A DNA stretch of 57,461 bases. Origin: Luteimonas huabeiensis HB2. Its GTDB lineage: Bacteria > Pseudomonadota > Gammaproteobacteria > Xanthomonadales > Xanthomonadaceae. The stretch covers positions 1-57,461 of the forward strand of contig NZ_JAAN01000006.1 in the NCBI RefSeq assembly GCF_000559025.1. Direction: 5' to 3'. Of the stretch, positions 46,361 through 56,217 are shown piece after piece. The notes under the pieces were generated by a model. It was not told where the DNA came from. It worked only from the letters and a program-made list of their open reading frames with translations, and made no database searches. The position numbers were made by a program, and so were the translations under genes. Numbering within the stretch: the first letter of the stretch is position 1; each line of letters begins with the position of its first letter.

Positions 46361-47203
46361 ATGGACGATCTGTTCGCTTCCGCCCCGTCGCCGGTCGACG
46401 GCATCCGTACCGGCATCGGTGGCTGGACCTATGCGCCGTGGCGCGGCGGCGCCTTCTATCCGCCGGGCCTGGTGCAGAAGCGCGAACTCGAATACGCCAG
46501 CCGCCGGCTGACCGCGATCGAGATCAACGGCACCTGGTACGCCGCGCAGAAGCCGCAGACCTACGCGCGCTGGCGCGAAGAGACGCCGCCCGGCTTCGTG
46601 TTCTCGCTGAAGGCGCCGCGGCGCATCGCCGAGGCGAAGCGACTGGCGGAGGCGGCGCCGCAGGCGCGCGCCTTCGTCGAGGGCGGCCTGGCCGAACTGG
46701 GCGACCGCCTGGGGCCGATCCTGTGGCAGTTCGGGCCGCGCCGTGCGTTCGACCGCGACGACTTCGCCGGCTTCCTCGACCGCCTGCCGCGCACGCTGGC
46801 CGGCGCCCCGCTGCGCCACGTGCTGGAGGTGCGCCACGACAGTTTCCGCAGTCCCGAGTACCTGGCCCTGGCGCGCGCCCACAACCTGCCCACCGTGTTC
46901 ACCGATTCGCCCGACTACCCCTCGTTCGCCGACCCGACCGGCGACTTCGTCTACGCGCGCCTGATGCGCAGCCGCGAGACCGTGGCCAGCGGCTACCCGG
47001 CCCGCGAACTGGACGCCTGGGCCGAGCGCGCCCGCGCCTGGGCGCGCGGCGAATCGCCGCCCGACCTGCCCTACGTCGAATCGCCACCGCCGCCCGCCGC
47101 CCCGCGCGAGGTGTTCGTGTACTTCATCGGCGCCGGCAAGGTGCGCAACCCCGCCGCCGCGATGGCGCTGCACGCGCGGCTGCGCGCAGCGCCCGCCGCC
47201 TAA
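46361..47203 (+). CDS. DUF72 domain protein (YecE-like)
   Basis: A TIM-barrel protein of the DUF72/YecE family, about 280 residues. The typical opening IRTGIGGWTYAPWRGG.FYPPG and EINGTWYAAQKPQTYARWREETP are followed by FSLKAPRRI and later EVRHDSFRS. Function is unproven; a radical or nuclease role has been discussed. The ATG at 46361 has GAGGA seven bases upstream; a GTG at 46331 would add ten residues. Confidence 0.88.
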   Translation: MDDLFASAPSPVDGIRTGIGGWTYAPWRGGAFYPPGLVQKRELEYASRRLTAIEINGTWYAAQKPQTYARWREETPPGFVFSLKAPRRIAEAKRLAEAAPQARAFVEGGLAELGDRLGPILWQFGPRRAFDRDDFAGFLDRLPRTLAGAPLRHVLEVRHDSFRSPEYLALARAHNLPTVFTDSPDYPSFADPTGDFVYARLMRSRETVASGYPARELDAWAERARAWARGESPPDLPYVESPPPPAAPREVFVYFIGAGKVRNPAAAMALHARLRAAPAA

Positions 47204-47273
47204 GGTGGGAAAGCCTGGATAGACCGTACCCCGGATATTGTCCCGACGCCCTGCGGCGGCCGTACCGCGATAG

Positions 47274-47300
47274 GACGGCGCCCGACGGGCGGGCGCCGTC
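47274..47300. terminator. Strong hairpin between convergent DUF72 and Cys-rich peptide genes
   Basis: A perfect 11-bp stem, GACGGCGCCCG (47274-47284) with CGGGCGCCGTC (47290-47300), around a 5-base loop. It lies six bases beyond the stop of the minus-strand peptide gene and about 70 bases after the DUF72 stop. It probably ends transcription from both sides, though no U-tract is obvious. Confidence 0.6.
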
Positions 47301-47306
47301 GCGGCC

Positions 47307-47483
47307 TCACACGGGATCGCAACAGTAGAATTCCGTTCCGCCGAAGTCGCACCCAGGGTATTCGGGGCAGGCTACGCGCTCAGGACTGTTGGAGCTCAGC
47401 GCCTGCGCCGCTCCTACGCCCATCGCGCCCATCACCAGCGCCAGCAGCAGACCCTTGGCGATCCGGCTCTTGTTGATTTTCAT
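47307..47483 (-). CDS. Small secreted Cys-rich peptide
   Basis: A 58-codon gene with AAGGAGA seven bases before its ATG. Residues 1-28 are a textbook signal peptide (basic MKINKSRIAK, hydrophobic core, cleavage at AQA). The predicted mature peptide is about 30 residues with four cysteines: C39, C45 and the adjacent pair C54-C55 (PEYPGC and FYCCDPV). The first 104 bases overlap, in another frame, the 3' end of the thioredoxin-like gene, whose product could form its disulfides. I recognise no family. A precursor of a modified peptide, a bacteriocin-like factor or a redox substrate are possibilities only. Confidence 0.65.
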   Translation of the reverse strand: MKINKSRIAKGLLLALVMGAMGVGAAQALSSNSPERVACPEYPGCDFGGTEFYCCDPV

Positions 47484-48072
47484 CTTCGCTCTCCTTCGCT
47501 TGCATCGAGGCGACTCCGCTCCGCCCTTCGGAGAGGATCGCCGCCAGGATCTCCTGGACGCCTGTCGCATCGACCAGGCCCGCGTGCGAGAAACGCACGC
47601 GTCCATCGCTGTCGATGAGCAGGACCGCAGGCACTGCGCGCACCCCGAGTTGGCTATGGTGGCGCGCGTCGGACCGGAAGATCGGGATGTCGAGCGCGCG
47701 CTCGCGCACGTAGCGCTGCAGGCGTGCGGGCTCCGCGCGCGAGAGGCCGACAGGTTCGATGCCTGCTATGCGTGCGCGCTCGAGAAGTGGGCGCAGCGCA
47801 GGCAGCGATCGTTCGCACACCGGGCAGTCCGGATCGAATACGTACATCAAGCGTATGGTGCCCGCGCCGGCGCCGAGTTCGGCCTGCCGCCCAGCGAGGT
47901 CGGAAAGCGGCAGCGTCGGCAGCCAGGCGCCCACGCGGGGAGCAGCGCTGGCCCGCCACAATGCGTCGTGTGCGCGCTGCAGGCGCTGGTTCTGCAGCAC
48001 GAGGGCAACGATCACCGCAGACGCGGCCGCGAGCAGCATCCAGAGCAGCCAAGGCGTGCGACGTTCCCCCAT
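47380..48072 (-). CDS. Membrane-anchored TlpA/redoxin-like thiol oxidoreductase
   Basis: A 230-residue protein with one N-terminal membrane helix (about residues 8-26) and a periplasmic thioredoxin fold. The redox motif C-P-V-C is at residues 83-86 (FDPDCPVCERSLP). The cis-proline follows at P148 (AVPAVLLIDSDGRV). The domain ends near residue 190 with AAILSE; the last 35-40 residues are polar, low-complexity and read through the start of the Cys-rich peptide gene in another frame. The ATG at 48072 lacks a clear ribosome site. Thiol oxidation or isomerisation of the neighbouring peptide is a reasonable inference. Confidence 0.72.
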   Translation of the reverse strand: MGERRTPWLLWMLLAAASAVIVALVLQNQRLQRAHDALWRASAAPRVGAWLPTLPLSDLAGRQAELGAGAGTIRLMYVFDPDCPVCERSLPALRPLLERARIAGIEPVGLSRAEPARLQRYVRERALDIPIFRSDARHHSQLGVRAVPAVLLIDSDGRVRFSHAGLVDATGVQEILAAILSEGRSGVASMQAKESEDENQQEPDRQGSAAGAGDGRDGRRSGAGAELQQS

Positions 48073-48266
48073 GCGGACATAGATCGCATGTCCGTAGCGT
48101 GGTTTCCGTGACGCGGCTCGCGATCCCTCGATGCGGCTCCTCCGGCGCGACGCGTGTCGTCCGCTCCGGAAACAACGGTGCCGCCGGGGATACGGCCGTT
48201 GCACAGACGATCGCAATCCTTGCGTAGCACGGCGGTCGGATGGAGCGAACGCGCGTTCCGGCTCCG

Positions 48267-48557
48267 TCAGCCCGGGTCCGCCGGCGCGCGGCACCAGGCC
48301 TCGATCGCTGCCGGCGCGTTCTCCAGGCCCTCGCGCGCGGCCAGTTCCCAGGGGCGTTCGCACTGCGCGGTGCGTTCGCACCAGGCGTAGCCGGCCGAGC
48401 CGATGCAGCCGTGGGCATCGCGGTCCGATCCGGGCATGGGGGCGCCGGCGGGCATTGCGGCGGCGGCGGGCATTGCGGCGGCGGCGGGCGTGGCCGATGG
48501 CGTGGGCGCGCAGGCGGCGAGGAGCAACAGCAGCGGCAGGGCGGACACGATGCGCAT
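48267..48557 (-). CDS. Small lipoprotein with Cys/Trp motif
   Basis: A 96-residue protein with a lipoprotein signal peptide (lipobox LAAC, C16), an Ala/Pro/Met linker with repeated AAAAMPA units, and a compact domain. The domain contains GCIGSAGYAWCERTAQC followed by ERPWE, a pattern of spaced cysteines around GYxWC seen in short secreted proteins of unknown role. GGAG lies six bases before the ATG. The gene begins 12 bases after the cca stop and is probably co-transcribed with it. Confidence 0.75.
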   Translation of the reverse strand: MRIVSALPLLLLLAACAPTPSATPAAAAMPAAAAMPAGAPMPGSDRDAHGCIGSAGYAWCERTAQCERPWELAAREGLENAPAAIEAWCRAPADPG

Positions 48558-48569
48558 GGAGGTCTCCGG

Positions 48570-49793
48570 TCAGTGGCGTGGGACGGCGTCGATGGCGGCG
48601 ATCCGCGCCCGGCGCAGGGCCTGCCCGATCTCCGGGCCGGACAGGCCCTCGGCGGCGAGGTCGCGGGCGCCGACGGCGAGCGCGGCGGCGTGGAGGCGGC
48701 GCAGCAGGTCGCCTTGCGGATACGGCGCGTCGGCCAGGCCGAGGCGGCCGCGCTTGTCGGCCTCGCAGACGAGGGCCAGCTGGCCGATGCGCGCGGGCTT
48801 GCGGAAGCCGTCGCAGCGGGCGATCAGGTCGTGCACGGTGGCCGCGCGCAGCTCGGCGATGCGATGCACGTTGAGATGCTCGCGGCAGGCGACGACGGCC
48901 AGCTCGCGATGCGCGGCGGGCACCTTCAGCCGCGCGCACAACGCCTCCAGCGGCGCGAGGCCGGCATGTTCGTGGCCGACGTGGCGCGGCAGCCGGTGCG
49001 CCGGCGTCAGCGCCTTGCCGAGGTCGTGGGTCAGCGCGGCGAAGCCGATGACCGCGTCGCCGGGCGCCAGCGTCGCGGCCATGTCGCAGACCATCTCGAC
49101 GTGCGCGCCGGTGTCGATCTCGGGGTGGTACTCCGCGCGCTGCGGCACGCCGTACAGCGCGTCCACCTCCGGCAGCACCGCGGCCAGGGCGCCGGCCTCG
49201 CGCAGGGTGCGCAGGAAGGCCGAGGGCCGCGCCGCGGCCAGCGCGCGCGCCAGCTCCTGCCAGACCCGCTCCGGCGTCAGTTCGGCCAGTTCGCCGCTCT
49301 CGGCCATCGCGCGCATCAGCGCCCGGGTCTCGTCGGCCACGCGGAAGCCCAGCGGCGCCAGCCGCGCCATGAAGCGGGCCGCGCGCAGCACCCGCAGCGG
49401 GTCCTCGGCGAAGGCGGCGCCGACGTGGCGCAGCACGCGCGCGTCGAGGTCGGCCGCGCCGCCGAAGGGATCGACCAGCCGGCCCTGCGCGTCCTCGGCG
49501 ATGGCGTTGATGGTGAAGTCGCGCCGCGCCAGGTCCTGCTCCAGCGTCACCGAGGGATCGGCGTGCACGACGAAGCCGCGATGGCCGCGCCCGCTCTTGC
49601 GCTCGGTGCGCGCGAGCGCGTATTCCTCGCCGGTGCCGGGATGCAGGAACACCGGGAAATCCCGGCCCACGCGGCGGTAGCCGGCGGCTTCCATCGCTTC
49701 CGGCGTGGCGCCGACCACGACGTAGTCGCGGTCGCCCGGCGGCAGGCCGAGCAGGCGATCGCGCACCGCGCCGCCGACGAGGTACGCGTTCAT
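48570..49793 (-). CDS. cca: Multifunctional CCA tRNA nucleotidyltransferase
   Basis: Adds or repairs the 3' CCA of tRNAs. The 407-residue class II enzyme begins [26 protein letters not shown]. It contains [12 protein letters not shown] and the tRNA-binding [15 protein letters not shown], and has a C-terminal HD domain ([12 protein letters not shown]) as in the E. coli-type enzyme with phosphohydrolase activity. Its ATG overlaps the stop of the PH-domain gene by four bases (ATGA). Confidence 0.94.
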   Translation of the reverse strand: MNAYLVGGAVRDRLLGLPPGDRDYVVVGATPEAMEAAGYRRVGRDFPVFLHPGTGEEYALARTERKSGRGHRGFVVHADPSVTLEQDLARRDFTINAIAEDAQGRLVDPFGGAADLDARVLRHVGAAFAEDPLRVLRAARFMARLAPLGFRVADETRALMRAMAESGELAELTPERVWQELARALAAARPSAFLRTLREAGALAAVLPEVDALYGVPQRAEYHPEIDTGAHVEMVCDMAATLAPGDAVIGFAALTHDLGKALTPAHRLPRHVGHEHAGLAPLEALCARLKVPAAHRELAVVACREHLNVHRIAELRAATVHDLIARCDGFRKPARIGQLALVCEADKRGRLGLADAPYPQGDLLRRLHAAALAVGARDLAAEGLSGPEIGQALRRARIAAIDAVPRH

Positions 49794-50167
49794 GCCAGGG
49801 TGCGCGCGGCCAGCAGCCGCAGCAGCGCGCTCGCGTCCACCTTGCGGCCGAACTTGCGCACCAGCGGCGCCGGCCGCCCCGACAGCCACAGCCGCAGCTC
49901 GGCGTCGAGGTCGAAGCTGCCGGCGGTCTCGACGGAGAACGACACGATGCTGCGGTAGGGGATGCAGTGGGTCTCGACCTTGCTGCCGGTCAGGCCCTGC
50001 TTGTCGATCAGCAGCAGGCGGCGGTCGGTGAACACCACCAGGTCGCGGTACAGCACGAACGCGCGCTCGACGCGCTCGCCCTCGATCAGCAGCGGCGCGA
50101 GGTCGCGCGCTACCGCGTCGGGGGCGGCGTCGCTGGCGTTGCCGAGCAGTGCGTCGAACAGGCCCAT
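49790..50167 (-). CDS. Bacterial PH-domain protein (bPH_3/YokE-type)
   Basis: A 125-residue protein made of a single pleckstrin-homology-like domain: [29 protein letters not shown] and [25 protein letters not shown] are the characteristic strands of the bacterial PH/DUF1696 families. Function is unknown. It lies 55 bases downstream of slt and overlaps cca by four bases, so it is part of an slt-PH-cca-lipoprotein transcription unit. Confidence 0.87.
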   Translation of the reverse strand: MGLFDALLGNASDAAPDAVARDLAPLLIEGERVERAFVLYRDLVVFTDRRLLLIDKQGLTGSKVETHCIPYRSIVSFSVETAGSFDLDAELRLWLSGRPAPLVRKFGRKVDASALLRLLAARTLA

Positions 50168-50222
50168 GGGCGGCTTCCGCGGTCGGGGAGGGCGACAGCT
50201 TAGGACATGACGCGCCGCGGCC

Positions 50223-52196
50223 TCACGCCGCTTCGTCGCCGGCGGCGGCAGCCGCGTCGGGACAGGCGAAGGGCTTGCGCGCGGCGTCCACGCGTCCCTG
50301 CATGCGCTCGCTCACCGGCACCGCGGCGCCGTGCAGCCGCCAGTCGTAGATCACGCTGAAGGCCAGCACGCGCGCGACGTACTCGCGGGTCTCGCGGTAG
50401 CTGATGGTCTCGATCCAGAAATCCGCGTCCATCCCCGCACGCTGCGCCTGCCAGCGCTGCACGGGCGCCGGCCCGGCGTTGTAGGCGGCGATGGCCACGT
50501 ACGGCAGGCCGTACTTCTCCTTCATCTCGCGCAGGTAGGCGCTGCCCAGGCGGATGCTGGTGGCCGGGTCGTACAGGCTCTCGGCGCCGCCCCAGGGCAG
50601 GCCCAGCCGGCGCGCCACCGCGGCGCCGGTGGCCGGCAGCACCTGCATCAGCCCGCGGGCGTCGGCGGGCGAGCGCGCGCGCGGGTTGAAGGTGCTCTCG
50701 GCGCGGATCTCGGCGGCGATCCATGCCGGGTCCAGGCCGTTGCGGCGGGCCTCGGTGCGGATCAGCTCGTCGTGGTGCAGCGGGAAGCGCAGCGCGTAGA
50801 GCCGCGATTCCTCCGGCTGCCGGCCGAGGCCGAAGATCGCGCGGTCGAACCAGCCGTTGTCCTGCGCCACCTGCACCGCGATGCGGCGCTGGCGGTCGTC
50901 GAACTTCTCCAGCGCGGCGTTCCACTCGCGCGTCGCCCAGCCGGGCCGGTCGGCGCGCAACAGCGCCATCGCGCGGACGATCTCCGGCGTGTTGGCCACC
51001 CGCGCGCGCGAGGAGGCGTCGATGTCGAGCGTCATCGGACACAGCGCGTAGGGTGCGCCGAGGCGGTCGGCGGCGAGGAAGCCGTGGAAGGTCGGCGACC
51101 GCGCGGCGCGCGCGTACAGCGGCCGCGCGCGCTCGGGCGCGCCCAGCAGTTCGTGCAGGCGCGCCTCGAAGTAGGTCCAGCGCGGGTCCTCGCGCTGCGC
51201 CTGCGGCATGCGTTCGATCGCCGCCAGCGCGGCGCGCCAGTCCGAGCGCGCCAGGCCCTCGCGCACCTGCCACTCGTGCAGGCGGTCGTCGTAGGCGGCC
51301 AGCGGGACCAATGCCAGCCGGCGCGCCGAATCGGGCAGGTACGAGGCCACCGTCCACAGCGCGATCTGGTGCAGCACGCGCCCGCGCTCGGCCTCGTCGA
51401 AGCCCAGCGCGGCGGCATAGCCCGGCAACTGCGCTTCGGCCGCATCCGGCGACGCCTTGCCGAACTTCGCCAGCCCGTGCGAGGCGACCAGCCGGCTGCG
51501 CGGCGTCTTCGGCCACTGCAGCGCGCGCGCATGCGGCGCCTGCACGAAGGCGGCGTAGTCCTCGGCCAGCGCGCGTTCTTCGGCCGGCAGGCCGGCGGCG
51601 GCGGCCCGCATGACCCCCGGGTTCCAGGCGGCGGCGGCCAGTTCCAGCCGCTCCCAGCGCAGCGCCGGCGTCAGCGCGCCGCGCGCGTCCAGCGCGGCGA
51701 ACGGCGCGTCGCACGCGTCGGGCAGCGAATCGCCGCTGCTGCGCCAGATCGCCGCCACCGCCTCGTCCCAGGCCGCGTCCGCCGCGCCCAGGCGCGATCG
51801 CGCGTCGAGCTCGATGCAGCGCAGCGCGGTGTTGCCGATGTCGGGCGACCACGCGGCGCGGATGCCGGCCCAGTCCTGACGCTTGTGCAGCGCGCGCAGC
51901 CAGTCCTCGCGGAACGCCGCGGCCACCGCCTGGCCCTGGTAGCGCTGGAGGAAATCGGCGGCCTGCGCCGACGGCAGGGTGTCGAGGCCGCGCCGCAATT
52001 GCGCGTATTCGATCCAGCCGGCGGCCGGGTGGTTGCGCATCTGCGGCGGTACCGGCTGGCCGCGCGCGGCGGCCTCCAGCGCGCCGCGCAGCTCGAGATC
52101 GGCGGCCGACTGCGCGCGCGCGGTGGCGCCGGGCAGCAGGCCCGCCAGCAGCGCGAGCGCGGTCGCGGCGAGGGTGAAGGCGGAAGCGTTTCGCAT
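50223..52196 (-). CDS. slt: Soluble lytic murein transglycosylase
   Basis: Cleaves peptidoglycan strands to 1,6-anhydro-MurNAc ends in the periplasm. The 657-residue protein has a signal peptide (cleaved near ARAQS), a long superhelical region of TPR-like helices (about 40-450), and a C-terminal lysozyme-like domain. The catalytic glutamate is in EIRAESTFNPRARSPADARG, followed by LMQVLPATG and the YNAGPAPVQRW segment typical of family 1 Slt70. The ATG at 52196 gives the signal peptide; six more residues are possible upstream. Confidence 0.93.
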   Translation of the reverse strand: MRNASAFTLAATALALLAGLLPGATARAQSAADLELRGALEAAARGQPVPPQMRNHPAAGWIEYAQLRRGLDTLPSAQAADFLQRYQGQAVAAAFREDWLRALHKRQDWAGIRAAWSPDIGNTALRCIELDARSRLGAADAAWDEAVAAIWRSSGDSLPDACDAPFAALDARGALTPALRWERLELAAAAWNPGVMRAAAAGLPAEERALAEDYAAFVQAPHARALQWPKTPRSRLVASHGLAKFGKASPDAAEAQLPGYAAALGFDEAERGRVLHQIALWTVASYLPDSARRLALVPLAAYDDRLHEWQVREGLARSDWRAALAAIERMPQAQREDPRWTYFEARLHELLGAPERARPLYARAARSPTFHGFLAADRLGAPYALCPMTLDIDASSRARVANTPEIVRAMALLRADRPGWATREWNAALEKFDDRQRRIAVQVAQDNGWFDRAIFGLGRQPEESRLYALRFPLHHDELIRTEARRNGLDPAWIAAEIRAESTFNPRARSPADARGLMQVLPATGAAVARRLGLPWGGAESLYDPATSIRLGSAYLREMKEKYGLPYVAIAAYNAGPAPVQRWQAQRAGMDADFWIETISYRETREYVARVLAFSVIYDWRLHGAAVPVSERMQGRVDAARKPFACPDAAAAAGDEAA

Positions 52197-52293
52197 GCGC
52201 GCGACTATAGCCAAGCGCGGATGAAGTCCGGCCCATCGCCGGCCCGGGGCGCGGCTGCGCTAACCTCCCCGCCTCCCGGAAACCGGAACCGAC

Positions 52294-53088
52294 ATGGTCA
52301 CGCTGATGCTGTTCTTCCTCGCCCTGGGCGCCATCGCCGGGGTGCTCGCCGGATTGCTCGGCATCGGTGGCGGCCTGGTGCTGGTCGCGGCGCTGGCCTG
52401 GTTCCTGCCGCTGCACGGCGTGCCGCGCGAAGCGGGCATGCACGCGGCCCTGGCCAGTTCGATGGCCAGCATCGTGCTGACCGCCACGTCCTCGGCCTGG
52501 GCGCACCACCGCCGCGGCAGCGTGCTGTGGCCGACGGTGAAGTGGATGGTGCCGGGCGTCTTGATCGGCGGCTGGCTCGGCAGCCGCTTCGCGATCTCGC
52601 TCGACGGCGACGTGCTGAAGTGGTGCGTGGCGGTGTACTGCTTCGTGGTCGGCGCGCAGATGGCGCTGTCCGGCCCGCCGAAGACCCGGGCCGAGGCCGT
52701 CGTGCCGAAAGGTCCGGGCATGACCGCCGCCGGCGGCGCGATCGGCGCGATGTCCTCGCTGGTGGGGATCGGCGGCGGCAGCATGACCGTGCCGCTGCTG
52801 GTCTGGCGCGGGGTGGCGCCGGTGCGCGCGGTGGGCACGTCCTCGGCCTGCGGCGTGTTCATCGGCCTGTCGGCGGCCGCCGGCTACGCCCTGCAGGCCC
52901 CGCCCGGCGCGCTGCCCGAGCATGCCATCGGCTACGTCTACCTGCCCGCCGCCATCGGCGTGGCGATCGCCTCCGTGCTCGCCGCGCCCTACGGCACCCG
53001 GCTGGCCCACGCGATCAGCGGCACCGCCCTCAAGCGCGTCTTCGCGGCCTTCCTGATCCTGGTGGGCGCCAGCCTGGCGCTGTGGTGA
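52294..53088 (+). CDS. TauE/SafE family permease
   Basis: A 264-residue membrane protein with about eight helices in two repeats, each beginning with a glycine-rich turn: [19 protein letters not shown] near the start and [16 protein letters not shown] near residue 155. This repeat is diagnostic of TauE/SafE anion exporters (sulfite, sulfoacetate and related). Substrate unknown. It is divergent from slt and is followed by a 240-base gap before the TonB receptor gene. Confidence 0.92.
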   Translation: MVTLMLFFLALGAIAGVLAGLLGIGGGLVLVAALAWFLPLHGVPREAGMHAALASSMASIVLTATSSAWAHHRRGSVLWPTVKWMVPGVLIGGWLGSRFAISLDGDVLKWCVAVYCFVVGAQMALSGPPKTRAEAVVPKGPGMTAAGGAIGAMSSLVGIGGGSMTVPLLVWRGVAPVRAVGTSSACGVFIGLSAAAGYALQAPPGALPEHAIGYVYLPAAIGVAIASVLAAPYGTRLAHAISGTALKRVFAAFLILVGASLALW

Positions 53089-53254
53089 GCGCGGGCGTCG
53101 AACCGCCTTGCCGGGCGCGCCATCGCGACGACGGGCGCGCGGTGTTCGTCCGCACGCCGTGCGCACCGGGCGCCTGTTTCGCAGCAGCCGGCTCGCGTCG
53201 CGCGCCGGCATCGAACGCGACCCCGACTCAGTGATGCGCGTCGCGGTTTCTGTT

Positions 53255-53268
53255 TAACGATTTCGTTA
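53255..53268. promoter_or_regulatory. Candidate operator upstream of the second TonB receptor
   Basis: TAACGA-TT-TCGTTA is a perfect 6+2+6 palindrome in an AT-rich patch 64 bases before the receptor start. The flanks (TGTT and CAAC) are also partly symmetric. It could bind a repressor; no regulator gene is adjacent, and the protein is unknown. Confidence 0.4.
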
Positions 53269-53331
53269 CAACGGCATGACCGCCGCATGGACAGGGGCAT
53301 CGGCGGCGACCCATCTTCCATGGAGAGCACG

Positions 53332-56217
53332 ATGAGCCTGCCGAACCCTTCCCGCCTGGCGCGCGCGGTCCAGTTGTCCCTGCTGCTCGCCCTGCCCGCC
53401 GCCGCCGCCGCCCAGCAGCCCGCGCCGGCCTCGCCCGCCGAGGCCGCCACCCGCACACTGGACGCGGTGCAGGTCACCGGCACCCGCATCCGCCGGGCCG
53501 AACTGGAAGGGCAGGTGCCGGTGCACACGCTGAGCCGGCAGGACATCGAGCGCACCGGCCTCACCTCGATCGGCGACGTGGTGCAGCAGCTCACCGGCTC
53601 CGGCTCGGCGCTCAACACCAAGTTCAACTCCTCCGGCAACTTCGGCTTTCCGCCCGACGGCAGCGGCGTGGGCGCGGGCTCGGCGCAGGTGGACCTGCGC
53701 CACCTGGGCGCCAAGCGCGTGCTGGTGCTGGTGGACGGCATCCGCTGGGTCAACGAGTCCTCGGCCTCCGGCGTGGGCGCCGCGACCGATCTCAACACCA
53801 TTCCGCTGGCCATCGTCGATCGCATCGAGGTGCTGGAGGACGGCGCCTCCTCGCTGTACGGCTCCGACGCGATCGCCGGCGTGGTCAACATCATCACCCG
53901 GCGCGACTTCGACGGCGGCCAGGTCACCCTCGACTACGGCCGCTTCGGCGAGGGCGACGGCACCAGCAAGGGCGCCGACTTCGCCTGGGGCCGCACCACC
54001 GAGCGCAGCAGCCTGTTCCTGGCGCTGAGCCATACCGAGCAGGACGCGGTGTACGCGCGCGACCGCGAGCAGTCGCGCTTCCCGGTGCCGGGCACCGGCG
54101 TGGCGCTGGGCAGTTCCGGTACGCCGACCGGACGTTTCTGGATTACGGACCCGAATACCGGCGTCACACTCGACATCACCCCCAACACCGGCAACAGCGC
54201 GCCGGTCTACGACCCCACCCAGACCGGCTGCGACCGCACCGACGGCTTCCACTGCTTCGGCGCCGCCGACCGCTTCAACTTCGCCGAGTACAACCTGCTG
54301 ATGACGCCTTCCGAGCGCACCGGCGTGTTCGGCCAGTTCCGCTTCGACATCACCCCCAACCTGCAGTGGTACGCCAAGGCGCTGTACAACCGCCGCGAGT
54401 CCACCAACCAGGCCGCGCCCGAGCCGATCTTCCTCGGCCCCGAGGCCGGCACCGGCAATCCGCTGGCCGACGAGATCACCATCTCCGCGCGCAACCCCTA
54501 CAACCCGTTCGGCTTCGACCTGGTCTCGGGCGAAAGCCTGATCATGATCGGCCGCCGCCCGGTGGAGGGCGGCGCGCGCGTGTTCGAGCAGAAGGTCGAC
54601 ACGCAGTACTTCAACACCGGCCTGGTCGGCAGCTTCGACGTCGGCAACGCGATCTGGTTCTGGGACGTCAACGCCGCCTGGAGCCGCAACAAGGCCAGGC
54701 AGGCCAACTACGGCAGCTACAACATCCACAACATCGCCCTGGCGCTGGGCGATCCCGACGCCTGCGCCGCGGTGGCCGGCTGCGTGCCGCTGAACATCTT
54801 CGGCGGTCCCGGCACCATCACCCCCGAGATGCTGGCCTGGATCCAGCCGGTGGTGCGCGACGAGAGCCAGAACGAGCTGAGCCTGGTGTCCGCCAACCTG
54901 TCCGGCGACCTGTTCCGACTGCCCGGCGGCCACGTCGCCTTCGCCGCCGGCTACGAGTACCGCAAGTACGAAGGCTGGTACCAGCCCGACCCGCTGACCG
55001 TGCGCGGCCACTACAACGGCGTGCCCTCGCTGCCGACCTCCGGCGAATACGACGTCAACGAGGTGTTCGTCGAGCTCGAGGTGCCGATCTTCGGCGAGGG
55101 CGCCTGGGGCAAGGGCCTCGACCTCAGCCTGGCCGGCCGCTATTCCGACTATTCCACCTTCGGCGGCGAGTTCACGCCCAAGTACGGCCTGCGCTGGCAG
55201 GTCAGCGACGACTTCCTGCTGCGCGCCACCTACGCCGAAGGTTTTCGCGCGCCCTCGATCGGCGAGCTGTACGGCTCCGACAGCCGCTTCGACGCCCAGC
55301 TGCGCGACCCCTGCTCCGAGCCCTTCCTCGACCCGTCGGTGGAAGGCAATTGCCGCGCGCTGGGCGTGCCGGCCGGCTACGCCCAGCCTAACCCGCAGAT
55401 ATCGGTGACCACCGGCGGCAACCGCGAACTCGAGCCCGAGCGCGCCCGCAGCTTCACCACCGGCTTCGTGTGGAGCCCGTGGTTCGCCAACGGCACCTCC
55501 TGGGCCGAGCGCTTCGACTTCGAGGTCACCTACTACCGCCACGACATCCAGGGCCCGATCCAGGCGCTGTCGGCGCAGGCGCAGCTCGACCTGTGCGTGC
55601 AGACGCTGTCGGCCGAGTACTGCGACGGCATCGGCCGCGCCGCCACCGGCGGCATCAACGCCTTCAACAACCGCCTGACCAACCTCGGCTCGATCAAGAC
55701 CGACGGCTGGGACGTGGACCTGTACTGGACCACCCCGGACACCGCCGCCGGCCGCTTCGCCTTCGCCTGGCAGAACAGCTTCGTCGGCCGCTACGAGGCG
55801 ATCGGCGGCGCCGGCCAGCGCCAGCCGCGCCGCCCCGGCATCGAGGTCGAGGACAGCGCGATCCCCGAGTGGACCTCCACCGCCTCGCTCGACTGGACCC
55901 GCAACGCCTGGAACGCTTCCTGGGCGGTGCGCCACATCTCCGACCTGGTCGAGGACTGCGGGGATGCCGTCTCGTTCCCGGTCTGTCGCAACCCGGAGGA
56001 CGGCACCAACCGGCTCGGCTCCACCACCTACCACGACGTCCAGCTCGGCTATCGCTTCGACTGGATGCAGGGCCTCACCCTCACCGCCGGCGTCAACAAC
56101 GTGTTCGAGAAGGAGCCTCCGATCTGCCTCTCCTGCTCGCTCAACGGCTACGACGCCTCCACCTACGACATCCCCGGCGGCCGCTTCTGGTACGTGCGGG
56201 CGGATTTGAGGTTTTGA
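53332..56217 (+). CDS. TonB-dependent receptor (plug-and-barrel outer-membrane protein)
   Basis: A 961-residue receptor: signal peptide ending around AAAAAQQ, a plug domain at about 45-185 ([53 protein letters not shown]), and a beta-barrel ending in the canonical phenylalanine (YVRADLRF). The plug is of the CirA/BtuB-like type common among xanthomonad receptors, and barrel features do not reveal the ligand. Several cysteine pairs occur in the extracellular loops. The start at 53332 has GGAG upstream; ATGs at 53287 and 53320 are alternatives. Confidence 0.9.
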   Translation: MSLPNPSRLARAVQLSLLLALPAAAAAQQPAPASPAEAATRTLDAVQVTGTRIRRAELEGQVPVHTLSRQDIERTGLTSIGDVVQQLTGSGSALNTKFNSSGNFGFPPDGSGVGAGSAQVDLRHLGAKRVLVLVDGIRWVNESSASGVGAATDLNTIPLAIVDRIEVLEDGASSLYGSDAIAGVVNIITRRDFDGGQVTLDYGRFGEGDGTSKGADFAWGRTTERSSLFLALSHTEQDAVYARDREQSRFPVPGTGVALGSSGTPTGRFWITDPNTGVTLDITPNTGNSAPVYDPTQTGCDRTDGFHCFGAADRFNFAEYNLLMTPSERTGVFGQFRFDITPNLQWYAKALYNRRESTNQAAPEPIFLGPEAGTGNPLADEITISARNPYNPFGFDLVSGESLIMIGRRPVEGGARVFEQKVDTQYFNTGLVGSFDVGNAIWFWDVNAAWSRNKARQANYGSYNIHNIALALGDPDACAAVAGCVPLNIFGGPGTITPEMLAWIQPVVRDESQNELSLVSANLSGDLFRLPGGHVAFAAGYEYRKYEGWYQPDPLTVRGHYNGVPSLPTSGEYDVNEVFVELEVPIFGEGAWGKGLDLSLAGRYSDYSTFGGEFTPKYGLRWQVSDDFLLRATYAEGFRAPSIGELYGSDSRFDAQLRDPCSEPFLDPSVEGNCRALGVPAGYAQPNPQISVTTGGNRELEPERARSFTTGFVWSPWFANGTSWAERFDFEVTYYRHDIQGPIQALSAQAQLDLCVQTLSAEYCDGIGRAATGGINAFNNRLTNLGSIKTDGWDVDLYWTTPDTAAGRFAFAWQNSFVGRYEAIGGAGQRQPRRPGIEVEDSAIPEWTSTASLDWTRNAWNASWAVRHISDLVEDCGDAVSFPVCRNPEDGTNRLGSTTYHDVQLGYRFDWMQGLTLTAGVNNVFEKEPPICLSCSLNGYDASTYDIPGGRFWYVRADLRF

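Noticed and set aside
47307..47606. A 99-codon version of the Cys-rich peptide starting at 47606
   Set aside because: The extension is Arg/Ser-rich out-of-frame thioredoxin sequence. The ATG at 47483 has AAGGAGA and begins a clean signal peptide.
48012..48230. 72-codon minus-strand frame upstream of the thioredoxin-like gene
   Set aside because: It overlaps the start of the thioredoxin-like gene in another frame, and has a GTG start, no ribosome site and no recognisable features.
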